NCBI RefSeq assembly: GCF_014196115.1
Contig: NZ_JACIDB010000001.1
Coordinates: 868,001-932,000 of the forward strand
Source of the DNA: Sphingomonas aquatilis
Lineage (GTDB): Bacteria; Pseudomonadota; Alphaproteobacteria; Sphingomonadales; Sphingomonadaceae
Direction: 5' to 3'
Length of the DNA stretch: 64,000 nucleotides
In this document: positions 34,313 to 51,570 of the stretch, piece by piece
How positions within the stretch are numbered: position 1 is the stretch's first letter
Layout of the letters: each line of letters starts with the position of its first letter
Position numbers and translations under genes: made by a program
The notes under the pieces: model-generated
What the model was told of the DNA's origin: nothing
What the model saw: only the letters and a program-made list of their open reading frames with translations
The model's database searches: none

Positions 34313-35509
34313 GCGATTGCCCGGCTGCGACTGAAGCACGCGGTTCTTGCCCCGCCGCTTGGCGAGGTACAGGGCTTCGTCCGCGGTGCGCATCGCGCTG
34401 GCCGGATTGCCGTAAAAGGCCGCGACGCCAGCCGAGAAGGTCAATTGCCCGATGCCCTCGCCCGTCGTCTGGTTGACGAGCGTGCGGGCGGCGAGCGCCT
34501 CGCGCGCGATATCGAGTCGGTCGATCGCGTCGGCCGGGTCCATATCCTCGAACAAACAGGCGAATTCCTCGCCGCCGTGCCGCGCGACGAAGGCGGCGAC
34601 GCCCAGTTCGCGGCACAGATGCTTGCCAATCATCTTCAGCACGCGGTCGCCGGCATCATGGCCGTGGCGATCGTTGATGCCCTTGAAATTGTCGATGTCG
34701 CAGATTGCGACGCTGTGGCGGGATTCGGCCCAGTCGATGTCGGTGTCGCCGCTCAGCGCGCGCAGGCGTGCATCGAAGCTGCGCCGATTGGGCAGGCCGG
34801 TCAGGTGATCCTCGTCCGCGGCCCGCTGTGCCTCCTTCAACGTGGTGCGGAGCGTCTCGGTTTCGCGGCGGGTCTCGTCGAGCCGCTCGGCGAGCTGCTG
34901 GGTGCGGGCGACGGCGGCGGCGGTCAGGTCGATCAGTCGCGCCACGGTGCCGCGGGGATCGCGATCGAGACCGTCCGCCTCCGCGCTCAATGCCGTCTCA
35001 TAGTCGCGTGTCGACGCCTGTCCCTGACGGATCACGCGCTCCGAATCGCGCAGGCGCCGCGACAGCGTGTCGGCCATGGACGCCATGCGTTCGGCCTGAC
35101 GATGAGTCTCCGCCTCGGCCTGCCCCGCCAGCCCATCGACGAACTCCGGATTCAGGCGCCCGGCCCGTGCCAGCTCGTCGTCGATCGCGCGCGTCAGCCG
35201 GTTGTCCTCGCCCAGCACATAGCGGCGGGCGATCCGAAAGTGCGCTTCGGTCGGCGATAGATCGTGGGCCGACAGGAAATCGCCGATCTGAGCGAAAAGC
35301 CGCCGCCCCGCCTCACGACGGGCGTCTTCGCCCGACCCTGCCATGCGTGCCGTGCCGCCGGTCAGCCAGGACGACAGACGGGCCATGCGCGACGGCGCCG
35401 TATCGTGGGGCATGACGGGCGGCAGGGCGTCGATGCCGCGCGCTCCCGCGATGCGTGGCCCGGACATCGCCGTCCCACGCGCATCGCCATGGCTCAATGG
35501 CACCGTCAT
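34292..35509 (-). CDS. GGDEF diguanylate cyclase, soluble
   Basis: A 405-residue protein without membrane segments. Residues about 60-230 are helical with a long predicted coiled coil (about 205-235, rich in Arg/Glu/Leu). The GGDEF domain (about 238-395) has DHLTGLPNRRSF, CDIDNFKGINDRHGHDAGD and an intact RHGGEEF active loop. No RxxD inhibition site is visible. The first three methionines (residues 1, 15 and 33) are all possible starts; ATG 35509 gives the longest frame. It reads toward the two-HTH gene and lies downstream of the bacteriophytochrome on the same strand, so it may be one of its outputs. Confidence 0.88.
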   Translation of the reverse strand: MTVPLSHGDARGTAMSGPRIAGARGIDALPPVMPHDTAPSRMARLSSWLTGGTARMAGSGEDARREAGRRLFAQIGDFLSAHDLSPTEAHFRIARRYVLGEDNRLTRAIDDELARAGRLNPEFVDGLAGQAEAETHRQAERMASMADTLSRRLRDSERVIRQGQASTRDYETALSAEADGLDRDPRGTVARLIDLTAAAVARTQQLAERLDETRRETETLRTTLKEAQRAADEDHLTGLPNRRSFDARLRALSGDTDIDWAESRHSVAICDIDNFKGINDRHGHDAGDRVLKMIGKHLCRELGVAAFVARHGGEEFACLFEDMDPADAIDRLDIAREALAARTLVNQTTGEGIGQLTFSAGVAAFYGNPASAMRTADEALYLAKRRGKNRVLQSQPGNRSDELDG

Positions 35510-35680
35510 CCGTCACGTTCCCGATTACCTTTACGAGAACCAATCCTAGACCAGCACAGGTGAAGTAAAGCTTAGCCGCGCCTCATTTCGGTGCGGAAAC
35601 GATCGAGAAATCGGGCACGTTTGCTGCGATCTTGGGAGATGTCGTTGTATCTCAATAGTATAGGATTTGGGGCGTGCGCC

Positions 35681-37867
35681 TCACTCTTCCGCGATCGGGG
35701 CGGTCATGATGGCGCGTAGGCCAGGCATATTGTCGTGATAGTCGAGCGTACCCGATAGGCGCTGCACCATCGCGACCATCATCCGGCTGCCGAATCCCTG
35801 ACCGTCGCCGCTCGCCTCGCCGCGACCGCGCCCGTCGTCGGCGACGATCAGCCGCAGCCGACCGCCGTGCTGCTCCAGCGTGATCGCCAGCGGACCGGCC
35901 GCGCCGTCATAGGCATATTTGGTGGCGTTGATCACCAGTTCGGTGAGGATCAGCCCGATGTTCACCGCACGATCGGTGGGCACCAGCACCGGCGCCAGAT
36001 CCAGCGTCAGGTAGCGTCCCCAGTCGGCCCCCAGCGAGGTGCGCATGTCGCCGACCAGTTCCTCGACATAGCGCGACAGATCGACGCTCTCGACCTGATC
36101 GTCGCGATACAGGCGGCGATGGACCAGGGCGACCGCCGCGAGTCGCGCCTGCGCCTCGGCCAGATGGTCCGCGATGGCGCCGGGGCCGGCGGTCTTTGCC
36201 TGCAAACGCAGGAAGGACGCGACCAGCTGCAGGCTGTTCTGCACACGATGGTTGACCTCCTTCATCAGGACGTCCTTCTGCGCGAGCAGCGTTTCCTTTT
36301 CGCGCAGCGTCCGCGTCAGCTCCCGGTTCAGGCTGCGCAACCGGACCTGCTGGCGCCCTTCGAACAGGCGGCGACGGATACGGTGCGCGGCCTCCACCTG
36401 CTCCTGCGACCAGCGGCGCGCACGCCCGCGCACCGTCTCGACATAGCTGGCGAAGGACGCGCGGGGGGTGAGCGCGGCGGCGTCATTCGCCTGCGGGCCG
36501 GCGCTGTGGCCGGGAGCCTTGTGCGGGTTGCCCGCCCATTCGATCACCTCGATCCGTTCGGCGCGGAGCCAGAGCAGCGTCGCATCCTCCTGGCGCAGCG
36601 GCATGGCGATCATGCCGCTGGCATAGGTCAGCACATCGTCCTCCACGCCCATCAGCGCGGGCAGTTCGTGCGTCGCCACGGGTTCGTTGCCCCGCTCATG
36701 CACCCAGCGTGCGATGGCGCGCAGCACCGCGTCGGGCGGGCAGCGGCCGCTGGCCTCGACATGATCGCGCGTCACCAGCGCCAGACCGTCGGCGTCCAGC
36801 ATCTCGCGCAGTTCGTCGCGGGTCGCGCGGATGATCTGCGGCAACGTGCCTTCGTTGCCCAATCGGGGTGCGAGGCCGTCCTCGACGGTGCGCAGCTGCA
36901 ATCGCTCGCGATACGCCGCCGCCTCTTCCTTCGTGCGGATCTGGCGGGCGAGGGCGCTCGCCAGCGTGGCGGCTGCGCTGCGAGTCGGCGCGGGCAGCTG
37001 GCGCGGCCCGTCGTTGTGACACGCGATCAGGCCCCAGAGCAGTCCGTCCTTGACGATCGAGATCGACGCGGACGCCCCCACGCCCATGTTGCGCAGATAT
37101 TGGAGGTGGATTGGCGAGACGTGGCGGAGCGCGACGTCGGACAGATCGACGCCGGTGAAGCCCGCCGGCCGTAGTGGGGCGGGGGTATAGTCCACCGTCG
37201 GAATCGCCCGCGTCCGGTTGCGAACGTAGAGCGCGCGCGCCTGCTTCGGAATGTCGCTTGCGGGGAAATGATGGTTGAGGAACGTCGGCAGATGCGGCGC
37301 ACGATCCTCGGCAACGACGACGCCGGCGCCATCGTCCAGGAACTGGTAGATCATGACCCGATCGAAGCCGGTCAGCGTGCGATAGGCGGCAGCGGCCCGC
37401 GCGCACAGCGTCGTCTTGTCCGTCGCGCGCTCGAAGCTGCTGGCCACGGCGTCCAGCCACGCCAACGTCGCGGCGGCGGTGGTCGCATCCGCTTCGATCG
37501 GCTCGAGTTCGACCAGCAGATGCGTGCTCGACCGGTGAAGCGCCACCGTGAAGCGCTCGTCGCGGCCGGCGATCGGCTGCGGCATCTGCGCATTCAGCCC
37601 GCCCGAGAGACCTTCGATGAGCGGCCCCACCTCTTGCCCGATCAACGTGGCGAGTGGTTGCCCCAGCCAGTCGCTGCGCAGCCGCGTTTCCAGATCGCCG
37701 GCGCCCGCAACCACCGCATGGTCGCCCTCGATGCTCGCGACGAGCAGCAGTCCGTGCGGCTGGATCGCGCCCGGAATGTGGATCGGCTCGCGATCGCAAA
37801 TGGTGAGGTCGAGAGGCGAATCCGCCGCATCGCTGGCCCGGTTCGGGTGGGAAATCGCCATTATCAC
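35681..37867 (-). CDS. bphP: Bacteriophytochrome histidine kinase (HisKA_2/HWE type)
   Basis: A 728-residue red/far-red light sensor kinase. The order is PAS with the biliverdin-binding cysteine in LTICDREPIHIPG (Cys about 24), then GAF with FPASDIPKQARALYVRN and SPIHLQYLRNMGVGAS (about 145-310). A PHY domain (about 320-500) and a kinase core follow. In the kinase core the phospho-acceptor is in LMKEVNHRVQNSLQLVASFL (about 535-554), and the ATPase has NATKYAYDG and DDGRGRGE. The H-box is of the HisKA_2 type. There is no receiver domain, and no separate response regulator is adjacent. The heme oxygenase 2.3 kb away can supply its chromophore. Confidence 0.94.
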   Translation of the reverse strand: MIMAISHPNRASDAADSPLDLTICDREPIHIPGAIQPHGLLLVASIEGDHAVVAGAGDLETRLRSDWLGQPLATLIGQEVGPLIEGLSGGLNAQMPQPIAGRDERFTVALHRSSTHLLVELEPIEADATTAAATLAWLDAVASSFERATDKTTLCARAAAAYRTLTGFDRVMIYQFLDDGAGVVVAEDRAPHLPTFLNHHFPASDIPKQARALYVRNRTRAIPTVDYTPAPLRPAGFTGVDLSDVALRHVSPIHLQYLRNMGVGASASISIVKDGLLWGLIACHNDGPRQLPAPTRSAAATLASALARQIRTKEEAAAYRERLQLRTVEDGLAPRLGNEGTLPQIIRATRDELREMLDADGLALVTRDHVEASGRCPPDAVLRAIARWVHERGNEPVATHELPALMGVEDDVLTYASGMIAMPLRQEDATLLWLRAERIEVIEWAGNPHKAPGHSAGPQANDAAALTPRASFASYVETVRGRARRWSQEQVEAAHRIRRRLFEGRQQVRLRSLNRELTRTLREKETLLAQKDVLMKEVNHRVQNSLQLVASFLRLQAKTAGPGAIADHLAEAQARLAAVALVHRRLYRDDQVESVDLSRYVEELVGDMRTSLGADWGRYLTLDLAPVLVPTDRAVNIGLILTELVINATKYAYDGAAGPLAITLEQHGGRLRLIVADDGRGRGEASGDGQGFGSRMMVAMVQRLSGTLDYHDNMPGLRAIMTAPIAEE

Positions 37868-38022
37868 TCTGATACTATCCGCGGGACAGCATGGTCCCGC
37901 TCACAAGGCATTACAATCCGCCCCGTATTAATCTGCATCAATTTTGTCTGCGCGCCGAAGAATTTGGGGGAACGCGCCGCTGCCATGGCGGGTTGGCGGT
38001 GCGGACTTTCAAGGACATGCCG

Positions 38023-39117
38023 ATGCTCGCTCATATTCCGATCCGCTACAGCCCCGATGTCGAGCGGATCGACCCGGATGAGGCAGAGACGATCGCGGGG
38101 TTGACCGACGCCTTCCGTCACATACTCGACACGACATCGCGCGACTATGGCCGGGCGGTCCGGTCGGTGCATGCCAAGGCGCATGGCATCGCGCGGGGCA
38201 CGCTGACGATCCATGAGGGGCTGCCAACCGAACTCGCACAGGGCATCTTCGCGAGCCCAGGCACGCATGAGGCGGTGCTGCGCCTGTCGACCAACGCGGG
38301 CGATCTGTTGCCCGACGCGATCGGGCTGCCGCGCGGGCTGGCGCTCAAGGTGCTGGATGTGGACGGCGCGCGCCTGCCGGGATCCGAGGACGACCGGACG
38401 CAGGATTTCGTCATGGCGGACGGCCCCGTGTTCGCTGCGCCCGATGCGCAGGCGTTCCTCAAGAATCTGAAGCTGCTCGCCAAGACGACTGATCGGATGG
38501 AGACGGGCAAGGTCGTCCTGTCGAAGGTATTGCGCGGGATTGAGGCGGGGCTGGAGGCGGTCGGCCATCCGTCGGCGACGTTGAAGACGTTGGGGGGCGC
38601 GCCGCACCTGCATCCGCTGGGCGAGACGTTCTACAGCCAGACGCCGTTCCGCTACGGCGATCATGTCGCCAAATTCGCACTATTCCCGGTGTCGCCTGCC
38701 CTCGTGGCGCTGACGGGGGTTGCCGTCGATACCTCGGACGATCGCGATGCGCTGCGGGCGGCGGTGCGCGACACGTTGATCGCACACGGCGGTCAGTGGG
38801 AACTGCGCGTCCAGCTCAACACCGACCTCGACGCGATGCCGGTAGAGGATGCGACGGTCGAATGGGACCAGGCGCAAAGCCCGTTCGTCACCGTCGCCAC
38901 GCTCGACGTGCCGCCGCAGATCGGCTGGGACGACGAGCAGACACGCGCCACCGACGAGGCGCTGTCCTACAGCATCTGGCACGGCATCGCCGCGCACCGG
39001 CCCCTCGGCAACGTCAACCGCGCACGCCGCGACACCTATCGCTTCTCCGCCGATTATCGCCGCAGTTTCAACGGCTGCCCGATGCACGAACCGGCGCGGC
39101 TTGCCGACCTCGCGTGA
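38023..39117 (+). CDS. Catalase-like heme protein
   Basis: A 364-residue member of the small catalase-related (SrpA-like/mono-functional catalase) group. Matching stretches are SVHAKAHGIARGTLTI, FASPGTHEAVLRLST, LPRGLALKVL, DFVMADGPVF and the C-terminal SIWHGIAAHRPLGNVNRARRDTY. It is shorter than true catalases, and several members of this group have peroxidase or allene-oxide-related roles, so catalase activity is uncertain. The start was set at ATG 38023 because AAGGA (38011-38015) stands 7 bases before it. ATG 38017 would be too close. It is divergent from bphP across a 155-base gap. Confidence 0.8.
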   Translation: MLAHIPIRYSPDVERIDPDEAETIAGLTDAFRHILDTTSRDYGRAVRSVHAKAHGIARGTLTIHEGLPTELAQGIFASPGTHEAVLRLSTNAGDLLPDAIGLPRGLALKVLDVDGARLPGSEDDRTQDFVMADGPVFAAPDAQAFLKNLKLLAKTTDRMETGKVVLSKVLRGIEAGLEAVGHPSATLKTLGGAPHLHPLGETFYSQTPFRYGDHVAKFALFPVSPALVALTGVAVDTSDDRDALRAAVRDTLIAHGGQWELRVQLNTDLDAMPVEDATVEWDQAQSPFVTVATLDVPPQIGWDDEQTRATDEALSYSIWHGIAAHRPLGNVNRARRDTYRFSADYRRSFNGCPMHEPARLADLA

Positions 39118-39136
39118 TCCGGCCTAGCAGCGCAGC

Positions 39137-39889
39137 ATGATACGGTTGTTTCACGTCAGCGACGTCCATTTCGGCGCGGAGGATCCTGCCGCCATCGCCT
39201 GGTTCGGCAGGTGCGTCGCCGACGAAGCGCCCGATGCCGTCGTGATGACCGGCGACCTGACGATGCGCGCCACCCGCCGCGAATTCCAGCGCGGCGGCGA
39301 ATGGCTGGCGAGCCTGGGCGTGCCCGTCACGCTGGAGGTGGGGAACCACGACATCCCCTATTATTGGGACCCTTTCCGCAGATTGTTCGCGCCCTATCAG
39401 CGCTATGCCGCGGTCGAGCGGATGATCGAGCGCGAGCTCGACCTGCCGGGCGTCACCATCGTCCCGTTGAAGACGACGGCGCGCGCGCAATGGCGGTGGA
39501 ACTGGTCGAAGGGGCGGGTGAGTTCGGGATCGCTGCGGCGCGCGCTGGCGATGATGGCGGAGGCGCCAAAGGGCAACGTCATCCTGGTCGCCGCGCACCA
39601 CCCGCTGATCGACGGCGGCGCCAAGGGGACCGCGAAGACGCATGGGGGTGACGCGGCGCTCGGCGCACTGGCGGAGGCTGGCGCCCATGCCGTGCTGTCG
39701 GGCCACGTCCACGATCCCTTCGACCTGCCGATCGAGCGCCACGGCCGGATCGTGCGGATGATCGGCGCAGGCACGCTGTCGAAGCGGACCCGCCATACGC
39801 CGCCGGCGTTTAACGAAATCCGCGTCGCGGACGGGGCGTTTCAGACGATCGTGCGGCGCATGGGCGAGGCGCCGGTAGCGGCCGCTTAG
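39137..39889 (+). CDS. Calcineurin-like metallophosphoesterase
   Basis: A 250-residue enzyme of the CpdA-like class with all five metal motifs: DVHFG (about 9), GDLT (about 39), GNHD (about 72), HHPLID (about 154) and GHVHD (about 191). It hydrolyses phosphodiester or phosphomonoester bonds using a two-metal centre; cAMP phosphodiesterase is the usual annotation. It begins 19 bases after the catalase-like gene. It ends in a four-base tail-to-tail overlap with the membrane-protein gene on the other strand. Confidence 0.88.
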   Translation: MIRLFHVSDVHFGAEDPAAIAWFGRCVADEAPDAVVMTGDLTMRATRREFQRGGEWLASLGVPVTLEVGNHDIPYYWDPFRRLFAPYQRYAAVERMIERELDLPGVTIVPLKTTARAQWRWNWSKGRVSSGSLRRALAMMAEAPKGNVILVAAHHPLIDGGAKGTAKTHGGDAALGALAEAGAHAVLSGHVHDPFDLPIERHGRIVRMIGAGTLSKRTRHTPPAFNEIRVADGAFQTIVRRMGEAPVAAA

Positions 39890-40656
39890 CCGGGATAGGG
39901 CGACAGGGCGGTCGGCCCTGCGACGTCCGCCACCCCCGACGGTCGCAGCGCACCGCCGGCAAGGCCGACGGCACGCATCGCGGCGACATAGTTGCTCGCC
40001 GCCATGACCGCGCACAGCCAGCCGACCAGCAACGCATCGACGGTGAGGATCGGCCAAAGCCATACGCGTGGCGCCATGATCGCCGCAGCGCCCAGCAGAT
40101 AGTGCGGGATCATCAGTGGCAGCATCGCTACGACCGTAAAGGCGATCGTCCACGGCAGCCGCCGCGCCATGATCCGAACCGAGGCGACGGGTCCGATCGA
40201 CGCATCGCCCAGCGTCGCCGCGACCGTCCAGGCGACCAGCAGGCACTGGACGATCAGGCCACCCGCCAAACCGGCGAGCAGCGCCCCTGGCGTCTGCGGC
40301 AGACCAAACAACTGCGCCGCCGACAGCGCGATGTGGATCGCCACCACGCCCGCGAACAGCCGCATCGCCAGCGGATCGCGCTGCGCCGCGAACCGGGGCG
40401 AGCGCGTGTGCACGAAGCGCGTGATCCAATAGGTCGGGACCAGCAGCGCCAGCACCTTCACCATCCCCAGCGCCATGCGCAGCGGATGATGCTCCAGCGC
40501 CTTGGCGGCGGCGATGCTGTCGTACATCCCGATATGCACCTCGGCGACGTGCTGGAGCAGCTCGAAGACGACCGGCACCAGTGCGAGCAGCGGGCAGGCG
40601 GCGAGGAAGGCGAGGCTGCCGCCATAGCTCGTCCGAAGGCCCTTCCAGAAGGTCAT
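39886..40656 (-). CDS. Six-helix membrane protein, unknown
   Basis: A 256-residue integral membrane protein not recognised. About six hydrophobic segments are visible (about 14-34, 64-82, 99-120, 125-150, 165-195, 200-222). It has no transporter or enzyme motif. It starts inside the stop of the XRE regulator (ATGA) and is the last gene of a three-gene operon with it and a DUF2975 protein, so it is probably a target or partner of that pair. Confidence 0.78.
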   Translation of the reverse strand: MTFWKGLRTSYGGSLAFLAACPLLALVPVVFELLQHVAEVHIGMYDSIAAAKALEHHPLRMALGMVKVLALLVPTYWITRFVHTRSPRFAAQRDPLAMRLFAGVVAIHIALSAAQLFGLPQTPGALLAGLAGGLIVQCLLVAWTVAATLGDASIGPVASVRIMARRLPWTIAFTVVAMLPLMIPHYLLGAAAIMAPRVWLWPILTVDALLVGWLCAVMAASNYVAAMRAVGLAGGALRPSGVADVAGPTALSPYPG

Positions 40657-40871
40657 GGTTCATCTCCCTGGTGCGTGAACGTGAGGATGTCGCCGGGCTG
40701 GCAATCGAGCACGGTGCAGATCGCCTCCAGCGTCGAAAAGCGGATCGCCTTGGCCTTGCCCGTCTTGAGGATGGAGAGGTTGGCGAGGGTGATGTCGACG
40801 CGTTCGCTGAGCTCGGTCAGCGTCATGCGCCGGGCGTGCAGCATGTCGTCCAGGTGGACACGCACCGGCAT
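40653..40871 (-). CDS. Short XRE-family regulator (YozG-like)
   Basis: A 72-residue Cro/CI-type helix-turn-helix protein: MLHARRMTLTELSERVDITLANLSILKTGKAKAIRFSTLEAIC region, ending VLDCQPGDILTF. Tiny regulators of this kind are typically encoded with DUF2975 membrane proteins, as here. The start ATG overlaps the DUF2975 stop (TGATG), and the stop overlaps the next gene. A longer frame exists upstream, but its sequence is a shadow of DUF2975. Confidence 0.88.
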   Translation of the reverse strand: MPVRVHLDDMLHARRMTLTELSERVDITLANLSILKTGKAKAIRFSTLEAICTVLDCQPGDILTFTHQGDEP

Positions 40872-41407
40872 CAGACGGTGCCGTCCAGATCGTCGCGCAT
40901 CACGGCGCCCCGTTCGAACACCTGCGCCAGGACAAACGCGATCAGCACCGCAAGCCAGCCGGTGAAGCTCGGCTGCCAGTCGGGATAGTCGATGTGCAGC
41001 ACATTGGCCGCCACACGCGCGAGGCCATAGCCAAGGTCGGCGAGCTGAATCACCAGCAGCATCCACCCGATCGTCCGCACCCGCGCGGCATTGGCACGCG
41101 CGAAGGGATCCGCCTGCTCGACCGTGCGCAGGATCGCCCGCAACGCTTTCAGCAGCCGCTCGACCGCCACGCCGACAGGGATGCCGACCAGCATCGTCAG
41201 TTGCAGGAACGCGATCACCGCCGCGGTGTCGATACGGCCATGATATTTGCGCACCAGCAGCCGCTCGATCAGCTCGGCGCCAGGCAGCGTCGCGATCAGC
41301 ACCGCGACGAAAAAGGCGATCGCAACGGCGTTGGCGATCCGGAACGCCTGCACGGCACGGACCGACCAGACCAGCAGGCGAGGGGGCTTGGACTTCGCAT
41401 CTTCCAT
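40871..41407 (-). CDS. DUF2975 membrane protein
   Basis: A 178-residue four-helix membrane protein of the DUF2975 family (helices about 23-45, 65-85, 112-135, 150-168), with the family's RAILRTVEQADPFARANAAR-type loop between helices 2 and 3. It is the first gene of an operon with the XRE regulator and the six-helix protein. In other bacteria such pairs are thought to work as membrane-tethered control modules. No ligand is known. Confidence 0.82.
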   Translation of the reverse strand: MEDAKSKPPRLLVWSVRAVQAFRIANAVAIAFFVAVLIATLPGAELIERLLVRKYHGRIDTAAVIAFLQLTMLVGIPVGVAVERLLKALRAILRTVEQADPFARANAARVRTIGWMLLVIQLADLGYGLARVAANVLHIDYPDWQPSFTGWLAVLIAFVLAQVFERGAVMRDDLDGTV

Positions 41408-41549
41408 AAGCAGACGATGCGCGTGATATCGAAAAACGGCAAGTGATTCGTTGAAAAACGATATGACAGGCGCTGTGGTCGGATCGGTGCGGCTCGCCAG
41501 CCGCTACCGACCTTTTCGACGTGCAGAAGCGCCCGCCGGTTTCGTCGCC

Positions 41550-42158
41550 TCAATAGGCTGCGGTGAAGCGGGCGTGGGGATGGCGGCGGTGTTCCAGCTC
41601 GTCGACCATCGCGATCGCATAATCGGCGAAGCTGATCCGGCTGTTCCCGGCCTCGTCGGTCACCAGCGCGTCGCCACCCAGCCCGAACTGCCCGGTGCGG
41701 GGGCCTTCGAAAATCTCGGCCGCGGGCGAGAAGAACGTCCAGTCGATGTCGCGTTCGTTGCGCAGGGCATTGAGGAAGGCCACGCCGCCCTCGGCAAAGG
41801 CCTTCCACTCCTGTGGGAATTCCGGCGTGTCGATCAGGGCGACCCCCGGCGCCACCTCGAGACTGCCCGCGCCGCCGGTGACGAGCAGCCGCCGTATCCC
41901 GGCCTGGCGCAAGGCGGACAGCAGCATGTCCGCGGTCACGTCGAAATGGAGCGCGCTGACGACCGCGTCATGGCCGTGCAGCAACGTGGCGAGGGCCGCA
42001 CCGTCCTGCGCGTCGCCGGCGACCGGCGTGACGCCGTCGGCCACGGGAATGCGATCCGGGTGCCGGGCGATCGCCGTGACCCGATGACCACGCGCCGCCA
42101 GTTCCTTCGTGATCTCCGATCCCGCGCGCCCGCTCGCGCCCAACACCGCCACCTTCAT
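41550..42158 (-). CDS. NAD(P)-binding oxidoreductase (NmrA-like)
   Basis: A 202-residue Rossmann protein with the opening glycine motif VAVLGASGRAGSEI (about 3-16), LVTGGAGSLEV in the middle and DWTFFSPAAEI near residue 140. It lacks the YxxxK pair of classical SDRs, as expected for NmrA/NAD(P)H-binding members. ATG 42158 follows GAGG at 9 bases; ATG 42164 would leave only 3. It is divergent from an HxlR regulator, its likely controller; such pairs often respond to quinones or electrophiles. Confidence 0.88.
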   Translation of the reverse strand: MKVAVLGASGRAGSEITKELAARGHRVTAIARHPDRIPVADGVTPVAGDAQDGAALATLLHGHDAVVSALHFDVTADMLLSALRQAGIRRLLVTGGAGSLEVAPGVALIDTPEFPQEWKAFAEGGVAFLNALRNERDIDWTFFSPAAEIFEGPRTGQFGLGGDALVTDEAGNSRISFADYAIAMVDELEHRRHPHARFTAAY

Positions 42159-42213
42159 GATCATCGTCCTCGATGGTTTCCGATGGTGACCATCTCGGCT
42201 ACGACCCGATGCC

Positions 42214-42624
42214 ATGCAAGACGGCACCTTTATGTTACCCGGTCACCTGGAAGTGATCGACCGCGGCAATGTCTATGCGCGCGACTGTCCCGCGCGGAAG
42301 CTGCTCGACCGGATCGGCGACAAATGGAGCGTCCTGATCCTGCTGCTGCTGGGGGATGGCGAACTGCGCTTCAGCGTCTTGAAGCGCCACATTGACGGTA
42401 TCTCGCAGAAGATGCTCAGCCAGACGCTGCGGTCGCTGGAGCGCGATGGCCTCGTTTCCCGCCGCGTCGAACAGAGCGTCCCGGTGTCCGTATCCTATGC
42501 CATCACCCCGCTCGCGCGCGGATTGCTGACGGCCATGCAGGGCATGATCGACTGGGCCGAAACGGCGATGCCGATGGTCGAGGCGGCGCAGCGGGAGTTC
42601 GAAGACCGGCTGCAGCGGATGTAA
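42214..42624 (+). CDS. HxlR-family transcriptional regulator
   Basis: A 136-residue winged-helix regulator. The family cysteine is in YARDCPARKLLDRIGDKWS (Cys about 25), followed by LRFSVLKRHIDGISQKMLSQ and LRSLERDGLVSR. HxlR proteins of this type sense aldehydes, quinones or redox state through the N-terminal cysteine. The 55-base gap to the divergent oxidoreductase gene must hold both promoters and its operator. ATG 42232 (MLPGHLEV) is an alternative start. Confidence 0.92.
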   Translation: MQDGTFMLPGHLEVIDRGNVYARDCPARKLLDRIGDKWSVLILLLLGDGELRFSVLKRHIDGISQKMLSQTLRSLERDGLVSRRVEQSVPVSVSYAITPLARGLLTAMQGMIDWAETAMPMVEAAQREFEDRLQRM

Positions 42625-42679
42625 ATCCCCGGACGCCCGAAAGGAGCGACCGTCCGATCCCTTCCATTCGCAGGCCACG

Positions 42680-42716
42680 AAAAAGCCGCCGCCCGGCATC
42701 CCGGACGGCGGCTTTT
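42680..42716. terminator. Bidirectional terminator of rpoC and the HxlR gene
   Basis: GCCGCCGCCCGG (42685-42696) and CCGGACGGCGGC (42701-42712) form a 12-base stem with one mismatch and a CATC loop, with TTTT on the right and AAAAA on the left. It therefore works in both directions between the convergent genes. Confidence 0.88.
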
Positions 42717-42747
42717 CTGTCAGGTCAGGCCGGGGCCTGAGCCGGGA

Positions 42748-47037
<4,290 letters not shown>

Positions 47038-47063
47038 GGGTATGAACCTCTTTTGAAACTCAA

Positions 47064-47194
47064 CTCCTCTCCCATCGGGAGAGGAAGGGGCCCGCCAGCG
47101 AAGCTGGTGGGAAGGTGAGGGCAGGGCAGACCGCTGCCCTCACCCTTCCGGCGCGTTCCGCGCCTCCCTCCCTCTCCCGCCGGGAGAGGGAGGG
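47064..47194. repeat. Double palindromic repeat in the rpoB-rpoC spacer
   Basis: Two units face each other. The left one (47064-47121) has CTCTCCC-atc-GGGAGAG and CCCGCCAGC-gaa-GCTGGTGGG hairpins. The right one (47138-47194) begins CCCTCACCCTTCC and ends in CTCTCCC-gcc-GGGAGAG. The two are joined by a GCAGGGCAGACCGCTGCCC hairpin. The right unit is related to the repeat at 2445-2527. Confidence 0.85.
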
Positions 47195-47202
47195 CCGTGG
47201 CT

Positions 47203-51357
<4,155 letters not shown>

Positions 51358-51564
51358 GAGCGTTATCTGTCCTCAAGTCGCTGGCGAGGCCCGGATGGGA
51401 CCCGCCGAAATGTCGTGCCCGGAAATCCCCGGACCGGACGCACGAAGCGACGCAAAAAAGCCGATCGCATGATACTGCGTCGGCCTTTGGCGTCTGAAAC
51501 CGCAACCCTCTATCCGTACGAAGCGCTGCGCGACGGCGCTTCATGTCCCGAAAAGCTGTGGTGA
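51358..51564 (-). other. rpoB leader with terminator hairpin
   Basis: This is the expected 5' untranslated region of rpoBC, about 207 nt if transcription begins near 51564. It carries a first hairpin (GAAGCGC...GCGCTTC, about 51521-51543) and then an intrinsic terminator (51454-51484). The last 96 bases before the ATG have no other clear structure. The leader could attenuate rpoBC transcription. Confidence 0.55.
51454..51484 (-). terminator. Intrinsic terminator/attenuator upstream of rpoB
   Basis: On the minus strand GCCGACGCA pairs with TGCGATCGGC (one unpaired base) and is followed directly by six T. No minus-strand gene lies between the promoter at 51571-51599 and this hairpin, so it is inside the rpoB leader rather than at the end of another gene. 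Confidence 0.75.
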
Positions 51565-51570
51565 GGCGCA

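Noticed and set aside
39137..39889. Assignment of the metallophosphoesterase specifically as cAMP phosphodiesterase
   Set aside because: The metal motifs define only the superfamily; no substrate-specific residue or cAMP-related neighbour is seen.
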